In this document: in pieces, positions 53,539 through 62,394 of the stretch
Layout: every line of letters starts with the position of its first letter
Numbering within the stretch: the first letter of the stretch is position 1
Source: Prosapia bicincta
Taxonomy: Eukaryota > Arthropoda > Insecta > Hemiptera > Cercopidae
Length of the DNA stretch: 64,000 bases
Assembly (NCBI GenBank): GCA_036971475.1
Contig: JBAIZL010000376.1
Location: 1,521,501-1,585,500 of the forward strand
Direction of reading: 5' to 3'
Notes under the pieces: model-generated
What the model was told of the DNA's origin: nothing
The model's input: the letters and a program-made list of their open reading frames with translations, nothing else
The model's database searches: none
Position numbers and translations under genes: made by a program

Positions 53539-54894
53539 TTAGTGAAATGGATTCACCTGGCTCTCACTGTTGTCATTGCAAATTCGCTGGCCTGGAATGT
53601 TGGACGTTCCAGGCAGAGAGTCATCTGATTCCATCACCACTATTGTAGTGGTGGAATCTGAAGAGTTTTTTGACTCAGAAGAGGAGTTTGAAATGGTCCT
53701 CTTTTGAGTCGCTTGTGGTTTTGCACCTACTTTCACAGCTGCAACTTTGTTATTATTTTTATTATTCGTATTAGGAGTTTTAACGTTTTTCATATTTGTC
53801 TCTAATAGTGTCTTACTTCTTATAATTTTCGCAGAGGTAACTGGCAATGGAGGTTTTTCCGTACATTCTACATTAGTCTTTGGGTTGGAAACCATGTTTT
53901 TAGTCACTAATGCTAATAACTGATTAAGTTGCTCAGTGAGAAGTTCAATTTTTTTATTTAGCTCAACACAGTTGGAACACGACTTTTCAGTGGTGGTAGC
54001 TGAGGCATAAGATTTTGTTTCGAGTCTAGGTTGAGTTGACTTGAACTTCTTTTTTGCTTCGTGGAAAGATGTTTTATCCTTTGCCATTATGCTGAGGATC
54101 GCTTTCTCCTCCTTGAACTTTGGGCAGTTAAAGGAGCGAGCAGGGTGATCACCAGCACAGTTTGGGCATTTCGGAGCACTTGTGCAAACCTTTTCTACAT
54201 GGTCTTCAGATGCGCACTGTCCGCATACCTCTGGCTTGGAGCAAGAAGAGCTGACGTGTCCAAAACGTTGGCATTTAAAGCACCGCCGTGGATTGGGAAC
54301 GTAGGGCCGAACAGGAAGCCGTTGATAGCCAGCATATAAATATTCCGGGATAGATGGTTTCCCGAATGTCAGGATTAATGATGTTGTTGGAACTCTCTGA
54401 CCGTTTTCCATCCTCATAATTCGTACGACTTCAGTTACACCTTCCGATTCCAGTTCAGATCTTATTTCATCCTCACGGACATACAAAAGATCCCTGCATG
54501 ATATTACTCCCTTTGATGAGTTCAAGGTTTTGTGGGGGGCCACCGAAACCTTGACCTGATCAAAGAAGGAGTTCATTTTTAATAATAGCTGTGACTGCTT
54601 CGCATTGCTTGTTTCTATCAGCAGTGTTCCATTGCGTAACTTTTTTATGGAAGGGACAGGTCCTGCTGCACATCCACTTATAGCCTTATTTATAAGAAAA
54701 GGCGATACCTTCGATAGGTCTTTTCCGTCTTCAGCGCAGGAAACAATTAAAAACTTAGGCGGTAGTTTGGATGATGCTACATGCATTTCTTTCCTCGTCA
54801 CTTTTACTTCGCTAGGCGTCTTCGGGGAAACCTCACGACGCCTCTTTACACTACTTTGGTTGATTGGTTGGTTGGACTTTTGTTGGTTTTCCAT
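53539..54894 (-). CDS. LINE ORF1 (gag-like), copy 3
   Basis: 451 aa from Met 54,894 (473 aa if the Met at 54,960 is used). The three knuckles are kept, with an Asp for Gly in the second (CASEDHVEKVC), next to the zinc-binding His. Very similar to copy 2 throughout. Confidence 0.9.
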   Translation of the reverse strand: MENQQKSNQPINQSSVKRRREVSPKTPSEVKVTRKEMHVASSKLPPKFLIVSCAEDGKDLSKVSPFLINKAISGCAAGPVPSIKKLRNGTLLIETSNAKQSQLLLKMNSFFDQVKVSVAPHKTLNSSKGVISCRDLLYVREDEIRSELESEGVTEVVRIMRMENGQRVPTTSLILTFGKPSIPEYLYAGYQRLPVRPYVPNPRRCFKCQRFGHVSSSCSKPEVCGQCASEDHVEKVCTSAPKCPNCAGDHPARSFNCPKFKEEKAILSIMAKDKTSFHEAKKKFKSTQPRLETKSYASATTTEKSCSNCVELNKKIELLTEQLNQLLALVTKNMVSNPKTNVECTEKPPLPVTSAKIIRSKTLLETNMKNVKTPNTNNKNNNKVAAVKVGAKPQATQKRTISNSSSESKNSSDSTTTIVVMESDDSLPGTSNIPGQRICNDNSESQVNPFH

Positions 54895-55412
54895 AAATAG
54901 TTTTAAGCTAACCATCGTGTCAGGCGTTACGGGCGAGACTATGAGAACGGGTACACCCATGGATCACTTTCGATCATTTCCAACCCCCGGAACTCTGGGG
55001 CCCATAGTTTCCTCCTTAGCTCGACTGGATGGGCATCAGTCGAGAACTCGTAATACTGTGCACAGGCTCCGACACCTGTGCACCGCGGACACTCCCTGAC
55101 CAAGGACCGAAGTGGCTAGCGGACCAGCAACCGCGCATACGTCTTCGGCAGAGCAAGCTCACATCAGCGTCCCAGACCAGAGTTTGTCAAGCTCTGGACC
55201 TTTCAGCACTCCCAACGCGCAACGATTCTGACCAGTCAAATTCCCTAAGAGAAGATGCAAGTGTTGAAATGTGTATAGATTGTGTTGGTGTGTGTACGTG
55301 TATGTGTATGCTTTGTGAGTGGTGTAGTGTTAGGCTAGGGTACCGCGAGGGACGCCAAATCCCTCGTAGGTGCGGCTAGTCCGCACCCCCCTGCGGGGAA
55401 TAAACCTTCAAT

Positions 55413-56118
55413 AGACTGGCAGAGACTTATATGAGATTTGTATATATTGTATATGAGATTTAAACAAATGTTCTGGTTTAAATTAGTTATTATTTTCACT
55501 TTTGATATTTGAACAAATGTGCTTGTTCTATATAATTAATGACAAATAAGGTTTCATAGACTCTGTGAACTATATTTTGCAGGTGGTGATGTACATTTTG
55601 CGGTACAACTGCTAGATATAAAAACACTATTTCTAAACATATAAAAATTGCACATGAAGAAGACATTGGAGATGATATAATAATAGTGCATCAACCTGAC
55701 CAGGAAATAGAGACTTGGGAAGTAATGTTTTGTAGTCACTTGTAGTAATGTTTCAATAAAATAACATTATCAGAACTTCTAGGTAAGGAGTTGAGCTACT
55801 TTAATCAATGATGTAATTATTTCTATCGTTAAAGATATTTTAATAATTTACGATTTCGTTAGGGGGACGGTATTTGGGCACTTTACCTTATACAATAAAG
55901 TTTGATTTAAAAATGAAATGATTATTAAAAAAATTCTTCAAATTTACTGCATTTTATAGGGGCTAAATAATCGTTGAACTATCACTCATAATATTATTTC
56001 TTTGAGTACGATTCTATATTAGACATTAACAACTTTAACTCAATACTTCCAAAATTAAATAACAGAAAAAAATTATTAATGAAAATAGTACGTTGAAACC
56101 TCGATGTGATTATTTATA
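55413..56118. other. Probable pogo-1 3' flank and remnants
   Basis: AT-rich. An open piece at about 55,638-55,745 (HIKIAHEEDIGDDIIIVHQP to a TAG) looks like the tail of a transposon protein but cannot be assigned. ggtatttgggcactttacc at 55,869-55,887 resembles terminal repeats of pogo/jerky-like elements in style. I see no complete gene. Confidence 0.4.
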
Positions 56119-56129
56119 AACTGATTTTA

Positions 56130-56173
<44 letters not shown>

Positions 56174-56339
56174 CCCCAGGCGAAAAACCTATTGAGGTTA
56201 TCATCGCCTAACAAAAGTTGAGATTTTAAAATAATACTTCATAAATAAAACTAATCAAAATAAAACAGAATAAAATAAAATAAATGTTTAAAACTAATTG
56301 TAATAATCTAAAACTAAAGAACCTAAAATTATACAAAAT

Positions 56340-59300
56340 TTAAATATTATTAAATATATTAAGGTGACGTAAGAAAGCGAGGACACGGTCGATAGCCGTG
56401 ACATCGTCCCTTAAAACCACCTTTAAACTACCTCGAAGATCGTAACGTATATATAAATTTGTCAACTCATTACAATCAAGCAGGATATGCTTGATTGTAA
56501 TATTATTTCTACAAAACGGACATAGTGGTGGATCCTCATGTCGCATCAACCATCCATGCGTTAACAAAGAGTGGCCGATGCGAAGTCGAGTAACCACCAC
56601 TTCCTCCCTACGATTCGAACGAACAGATGTCCTCCATGGTCGGACGGTATTTTTGATGTCCCTCAGCTTGTTTCTATTTACATTTTGCCATTCTTCATTC
56701 CAAACAGAGAATAGTGCAGTTTTAACTTTGCATACAAAATCTGATGCCATCACACGTTGTGTCGATGGCAACATACCTGTAGCTAATTTTGCACCTTCAT
56801 CTGCTTTAGTGTTTCCGAATATTCCACAGTGACCAGGCACCCAGAGAAATGACACCTCGACACCTCGTAATTGGAGCCTGTGTATAGAGCACAAGATGTC
56901 TCCAACCAAAGGGTTCTTAGTGTACATTTCCTGAATAGCCTGGAGAGCACTTTTGGAATCACAACACACAAGATATTTAGATTTTGCAGACGGAATTGAT
57001 CTTAAAGCTTGGAAAATTGCATAAAGTTCTGCAGTAAAAACACTACAGGCTGAGGGCAATCCGTAAGTGAAAGTTTGTCCTTCCATATAAAATGCACAAC
57101 CTATCCCATTGTCCAGTTTTGAACCGTCTGTGAATATAGTCACAGTGTGTTGGTGAGTTTGTTGAATCTGCAAAAACTCCTGACGATAAATAACGTCAGG
57201 AGTATTGTGTTTTAGGTACATGGACAATGAGAAGTCACATTTTGGCTTTTGTATTGTCCATGGAGGGATGTAGCATGATGTTCGTTCGAATATAGGTGGA
57301 TGTTCTAAATTTAGATTATTAAAAATGCGCAACGTTCTTATTCCGAAGGGAGCAGTTGAACGTTGACGCATATTGTAACGATCCTCGAGGTGGTTATCAA
57401 AAACTGCTTTGAATGCCGGATGTTTAGGTTTACTTCGAAGACCAGTGTAATAAGAAATTTGTAGCATTTGACGTCGCATAGAGAGAGATGGTTCTCCAGC
57501 TTCAACTAGAAGGCTGGAGATTGGGCTTGATCTAAAAGCACCAGTAGAAAGTCTAAGACCAGCGTGATGTATTGAATCCAGGAGTTTCAGAACCGTAGGT
57601 CGAGCAGATGAATAGGCTATACAGCCGTAATCTATGCGCGATCTTACAACGGCGCGATAGAAACGGAGCATACAGGTTCTGTCTGCTCCCCAATTTGTAC
57701 CACTTAGAACTCTCAACATATCCAATATCTTGCTGCATCTCACCTTCAAATCACGAACATGCGGATTCCATGAAAGTCTTTTATCCAATAAAAGACCCAA
57801 AAATCTCACATTATCCGCGGTTTGAAGCCGCGTACCATCAAGATAAAGAATAGGTTCCTGATGTTGCCTGCGACGACTAAATGCTATACACTGGGTTTTC
57901 GAAGCCGAAAACTTGAAGCCCGTAGATTTGGTCCATTCTTGCAATTTATTAATTACTAATTGTAAGGATCTTTCCGCTGTTGCCATACTTCTAGCAGCCA
58001 TATATATACAAAAATCGTCTACAAACAGGGAACAGTGGACCGGTGACTGTACGTTTGAAGTGACGCTGTTAATGGCAACAGCAAACAGCGTCACACTCAA
58101 AACGCCACTCTGTGGTACACCATTCTCTAGTTCGCAACGATCAGAATATATGCCTCCTAGACGTACACGGAAAGTCCTGTTATTCAAATAATTTTTTATA
58201 AAAGCAAGAATGTTACCTTGTATACCCCATGATTTCAATACGTTCAAAATTCCTCTTCTCCATGCCATGTCATATGCCTTCTCAAGGTCAAAGAAAACAG
58301 CTACCAGTGTTTGTCGTAAGATGAAGGCATTCTGTATAGCTGACTCCAACAAAACCAATTGGTCAACTGTTGAACGTCCTTGTCTGGAACCACACTGAAC
58401 GTTAGAAAGTAGTTTGTTTGTTTCTAGATACCAGACAAGACGACGGTTGACCATCTTCTCCAGTAGTTTACATAGGCAGCTGGTCAGAGAGATGGGTCTG
58501 TAACTACTGGGATTAGTTTTGTCCTTTCCTTGTTTTAGAAGAGGAATTATTGTCGCTTCTAACCATGCATCGGGAAAACCGTGCTCCTCGAATATACGGT
58601 TGTATATCCGAAGGAGAACTAGTTTTGCCGACGGTGGTAGATTTTTAATCATGGAGTATACAATATCGTCCGGGCCTGGAGCTGAATCCTTCGTTGACGA
58701 GAGAGCCGACTCTAGTTCGTCGATAGAGAAATGGATATTCAAACAAGAATCTCCAGACGATCCAACGGTGAAAGGTAAGGCTTCCTGTTTATGTTTGAAC
58801 ACCTGGAAAGCGTCCTTGTATGCAGAAGATGAAGAATGTTTTGAAAACGACAACGCTAGCACATTGGCAATTTCCTCACAGTCCGTGGTCAAAACACCAT
58901 CCGAATGCCTTAATGAAATTAATGGCACCGGAACGACAATTCCACAGACTGATCGTAATTTCTTCCATACTGTGGATGGAGCTGTAGTTCTTGTAATTGA
59001 GCCAATGTACTGCGACCATGATTGTCGTTTACTTTGCCTAAATATTCTCCGTGCTTTCGCACGGAAGATTTTATATTTTTCCAGGTTTTCACTCGTTGGA
59101 TGTCTCTTGAACTGGTTCAGAGCTTTTCTCCGTTGACGAAGGATCACAGTGCACTCATCATTCCACCACGGAACAGGTGGTCGTCGTGGTTTGGATGAGG
59201 TTTTCGGAATTGCCTTTCCGGCGGCATTCAAAACGGTTTTTGTAAATGAATTGACAATGTCATCAATGGGAGCCAAGTAATCCACGTCCAGTGATTCTAG

Positions 59301-60035
59301 ATCTTGTGAAAATTGTTCCCAGTTGGCTTTTTTCAGGATCCAACGGGGATGTCGAACACAACAGGGTGAGGAGTCACACAAAGAGATCTCAATAGGAATG
59401 TGGTCGCTACTGTAAAGATCAGGCAATGCTGACCACTTTAGCCTTGTAGCCAAGGCAGGACTGCATAAAGACAAGTCTACAGCTGTCCATCCACCTGTTG
59501 ACGCTGCTAAATGTGTCGGAGAACCGTCATTTAGCAGGTATAAATCCAGTTCCGATCTGATGCTTTCGATCAGATTACCTCGCGGGTTGCATTCTGGGGA
59601 ACCCCATGAAACATGGTGGGCATTGAAATCGCCCACTAATAAAAACGGAGTCGGCAACTGATTTATAAGGTCTACAAGATCTCTCTGTTGCAGGTTGTCA
59701 CTTGGTGGGAGGTAGACACAACAGAGAGTGAGTTTGTATGGAACAGCTGTTTGAATTGCTACTGCTTGTAAGGGAGTTATTAAGTTCAGAGAAACGGCGT
59801 CGACACAGTCACGGGCTAGAATGGCTACGCCACCTCTAGCTCGATTTTCTGTAACGAAGTCCGATCTGTAAACTGAATACTCCCTTAGATGGAAATTGTG
59901 CGATTCATGGAGATGTGTCTCCTGAATACAAATGTACATAGGGGACACATCCCTTACAATTAATTTGAGATCCTCAATGTGACTTTTAACACCGTTAATG
60001 TTCCACTGAATCACGGATTGTTTAGGTGTGGACAT
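56340..60035 (-). CDS. LINE ORF2, copy 4
   Basis: 1231 aa, uninterrupted. Domains as in copy 2. RT motif B reads NGVPQSGVLS, a Gly-to-Ser change from a single base near 58,110, in a loop that contacts the primer-template and could lower activity. FVDD, RNase H and endonuclease residues are kept. The start is 6 nt after the ORF1 stop (TAAGCAGCAATG). Confidence 0.92.
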   Translation of the reverse strand: MSTPKQSVIQWNINGVKSHIEDLKLIVRDVSPMYICIQETHLHESHNFHLREYSVYRSDFVTENRARGGVAILARDCVDAVSLNLITPLQAVAIQTAVPYKLTLCCVYLPPSDNLQQRDLVDLINQLPTPFLLVGDFNAHHVSWGSPECNPRGNLIESIRSELDLYLLNDGSPTHLAASTGGWTAVDLSLCSPALATRLKWSALPDLYSSDHIPIEISLCDSSPCCVRHPRWILKKANWEQFSQDLESLDVDYLAPIDDIVNSFTKTVLNAAGKAIPKTSSKPRRPPVPWWNDECTVILRQRRKALNQFKRHPTSENLEKYKIFRAKARRIFRQSKRQSWSQYIGSITRTTAPSTVWKKLRSVCGIVVPVPLISLRHSDGVLTTDCEEIANVLALSFSKHSSSSAYKDAFQVFKHKQEALPFTVGSSGDSCLNIHFSIDELESALSSTKDSAPGPDDIVYSMIKNLPPSAKLVLLRIYNRIFEEHGFPDAWLEATIIPLLKQGKDKTNPSSYRPISLTSCLCKLLEKMVNRRLVWYLETNKLLSNVQCGSRQGRSTVDQLVLLESAIQNAFILRQTLVAVFFDLEKAYDMAWRRGILNVLKSWGIQGNILAFIKNYLNNRTFRVRLGGIYSDRCELENGVPQSGVLSVTLFAVAINSVTSNVQSPVHCSLFVDDFCIYMAARSMATAERSLQLVINKLQEWTKSTGFKFSASKTQCIAFSRRRQHQEPILYLDGTRLQTADNVRFLGLLLDKRLSWNPHVRDLKVRCSKILDMLRVLSGTNWGADRTCMLRFYRAVVRSRIDYGCIAYSSARPTVLKLLDSIHHAGLRLSTGAFRSSPISSLLVEAGEPSLSMRRQMLQISYYTGLRSKPKHPAFKAVFDNHLEDRYNMRQRSTAPFGIRTLRIFNNLNLEHPPIFERTSCYIPPWTIQKPKCDFSLSMYLKHNTPDVIYRQEFLQIQQTHQHTVTIFTDGSKLDNGIGCAFYMEGQTFTYGLPSACSVFTAELYAIFQALRSIPSAKSKYLVCCDSKSALQAIQEMYTKNPLVGDILCSIHRLQLRGVEVSFLWVPGHCGIFGNTKADEGAKLATGMLPSTQRVMASDFVCKVKTALFSVWNEEWQNVNRNKLRDIKNTVRPWRTSVRSNRREEVVVTRLRIGHSLLTHGWLMRHEDPPLCPFCRNNITIKHILLDCNELTNLYIRYDLRGSLKVVLRDDVTAIDRVLAFLRHLNIFNNI

Positions 60036-60041
60036 TGCTGC

Positions 60042-61424
60042 TTAGTGAAAAGGATTGACTTGGCTCTCATTGTTGGCATTAAATGTTAATTTACCTGGAA
60101 CGTCAGGAGACGCTTCAGGCAATGTATCATCGGATTCCATCACCGCTATTGCAGTGGTGGAACTCGAGGAATTTGTATGCTCAGGAGGTGAGATGGAATG
60201 GGCCCCTCCTTTGGCCTTTGCTTTTTTTTCTTTTTTCTCCCCAACTTTAATTGGGGCATTCTTTTTTAAAATATCAAAATTTGTTTTATTTTTCCTACCC
60301 TCTGATGGAATTGTTCTAATTGTCTTTCCTTTGTGGAGAGATACCTGTGCAGGAATGCCTGTATCGTCTGATTTGCTACGTACTAGCAGATTACTCGGCG
60401 TAGTCGCTGGTTGTACTACACTTACTGAAGGTCCATTTGTCACTAAAGACAGAAGACGTGCAACCTGCTCAGTAAGGGCTTCAATTTTTCCGGTAAGGTC
60501 TGCGCAGTTGGCACAGGACGACTTCGTTGCGCTCGCGGAAGCAGCATAAGTTTTAATGACAACATTTGGTTGGGAAGCTTTAAAGATTTTCTTAGCTTCA
60601 GCAAATGATATCCTCTGGTTAGCCATAATGCCAAGGATTGCTTTCTCCTCCTTAAAGTGAGGACAGTTGTAAGATCGCGCCGGATGATCGCCCCCACAGT
60701 TAGCGCACTTCGGGGCGTTGCCGCAATCTTTTTCATCATGACCTTCCATGCTACACTTGCCGCATACACCCTGTTTAGAACACGCAGAACTAATGTGCCC
60801 AAAACGCTGACACTTGAAGCATCGCCGAGGGTTAGCTACGTAAGGCCTCACTGACAGCCTTTGATAACCTGCATTAATATATTCAGGAATCTCTGGTTTC
60901 CCAAAAGTTAATATGAAAGAGGCTGTTTTAATTTTCTCGCCTTTTTCAGATTTCATAATAACAGCAACATCCGTGACAGACTGTGACGAGAGTTCGGCCT
61001 TGATTTCATTTATTGGGACGTGCATCAGGTCCCTACATGTAATGACCCCCTTAGAGAAATTCAACGATCTATGGGGAACCACAGACACCTTGACTTGGTC
61101 GAAGAAGGAAGTCGTTTTTAAAAGAGATCGGGTCTGTTTTTCATTACTAGTAGCAACAAGCAGTGTCCCATTTCTTAATTTTTTTATAGATGAGACAGGA
61201 CTTCCAGCACAGGCAGTAATTGCTTTATTTATAAGAAAAGACGACACTCTAGACAAATCCTTTCCATCTTCGGCATTAGATATTATTAAATATTTTGGCG
61301 ATGGCAATGCTTGTGACGTTGCCACCATCAACTTCTTCCTCAAATCATCAACTTTAGGTTCTTCAGGTGAATCCTGACGAGTCCTCTTTAAACTCAAACC
61401 ATTTGACTTGGTTTTATGATCCAT
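60042..61424 (-). CDS. LINE ORF1 (gag-like), divergent type, copy 4
   Basis: 460 aa starting MDHKTKSNG. Same architecture as copies 2 and 3: FLINKAI, SIKKLRNGTLL and FFDQVKVSV blocks, then knuckles CFKCQRFGHISSAC, CGKCSMEGHDEKDC and CANCGGDHPARSYNC, and a coiled coil near GKIEALTEQVARLLSLV. The N-terminus, the region between blocks and the C-terminal third are largely different, while ORF2 is almost unchanged. In the leader, a stop replaces the frame that is open upstream of ORF1 in copies 2 and 3. Confidence 0.9.
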   Translation of the reverse strand: MDHKTKSNGLSLKRTRQDSPEEPKVDDLRKKLMVATSQALPSPKYLIISNAEDGKDLSRVSSFLINKAITACAGSPVSSIKKLRNGTLLVATSNEKQTRSLLKTTSFFDQVKVSVVPHRSLNFSKGVITCRDLMHVPINEIKAELSSQSVTDVAVIMKSEKGEKIKTASFILTFGKPEIPEYINAGYQRLSVRPYVANPRRCFKCQRFGHISSACSKQGVCGKCSMEGHDEKDCGNAPKCANCGGDHPARSYNCPHFKEEKAILGIMANQRISFAEAKKIFKASQPNVVIKTYAASASATKSSCANCADLTGKIEALTEQVARLLSLVTNGPSVSVVQPATTPSNLLVRSKSDDTGIPAQVSLHKGKTIRTIPSEGRKNKTNFDILKKNAPIKVGEKKEKKAKAKGGAHSISPPEHTNSSSSTTAIAVMESDDTLPEASPDVPGKLTFNANNESQVNPFH

Positions 61425-61944
61425 AGAATGCTTTTAGCCAACCATCGTGTCTGGCGTTAAGGGCGAGACTATAGGAACGGGTACACCCTTGGATCACTTG
61501 CGATCATTTCCAATCTCCAGAACTCTGGAGCCTATAGTATTCTCCTTAGCTCGACTGGATGGGCATCAGTCGAGAACTCGTAATACTGTGCACAAGCTCC
61601 GACACCTGTGCACCGCGGACACTCCCTGACCAAGGACCGAAGCGGCTGGTAGACCAGACACCGCGCTTACGTCTTCGGCAGAGCAAGCTCACATCAGCGT
61701 CCCAGACCAGAGTTTGTCAAGCTCTGGAATTTTCAGCACTCCCGACGCGCAACGGTTCTGGCCAGTCAAAAATCCCTAAGAGAAGATGTAAGTGTTGAAA
61801 TGTGTATAGATTGTGTTGGTGTGTGTATGTGTGTGTGTGTATGCTTTGTGAGTGGTGTAGTGTTAGGCTAGGGTACCGCGAGGGACGCCAAATCCCTCGT
61901 AGGTGCGGCTAGTCCGCACCCCCCTGCGGGGAACTGATTTTACA

Positions 61945-62394
61945 AATCAGCTCCTTCCAACTATTTAATGTTTTAGCTTATTTATATTTCTTTAAAGGGG
62001 ATTATTATGTAGTGGTTTAAAAAAGAAGCCTATGTGAGGGGTTAAATACATATAATAAGACGGAATTATAAGAGAGGGATATACAGTAAACTCCCGATTA
62101 TCCGAGGAATAGTGTGCCCTGGCAACGAATTCCCCGGATAATCCGCTATGAACAAAGAATACGCAACACGATCCATAATCGATTATTATACCATAAGTTA
62201 CACAAATAATGTGACCGGTTAGTGCAATTCACAAATAATCTTCAGAGGACTAAATAAATACAGAAAATAATTTAAAATGTAGATGTATTTGACAGATTAT
62301 AACATGTACATTTATATGTCTAACTATTTACAATACGTAAATAAGTATATGTCAAAAGTAAGTATGTATGTACATATGTAATTTCCTTTACACA
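61945..62394. mobile_element. Probable terminal part of a Tigger/pogo-type element
   Basis: tacagtaaactcccgatta at 62,082-62,100, followed by tccgaggaa and an inverted ccccggataatccgc about 35 bp on, resembles terminal repeats of Tigger-like elements, including the leading TA. No coding sequence and no opposite end are seen; the LINE at 62,395 may have cut it. Confidence 0.4.

Larger units (their letters stand above)
49649..55398 (-). mobile_element. I-type LINE copy 3, full length
   Basis: 5750 bp with the 14-bp target duplication aataaaccttcaat (49,635-49,648 and 55,399-55,412). It landed at the stop codon of pogo-1's PHD-coding end. The tail is about 38 A; the terminal stem-loop at 49,689-49,720 has loop atcg; the 5' triple hairpin is present at the 55,398 end. 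Confidence 0.96.
56132..61931 (-). mobile_element. I-type LINE copy 4, full length, divergent ORF1
   Basis: 5800 bp with the 13-bp target duplication aactgattttaca (56,119-56,131 and 61,932-61,944). The 3' stem-loop at 56,178-56,209 has loop attg. The 5' UTR and ORF2 match copies 2 and 3 closely, while ORF1 is far more different. Confidence 0.96.
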
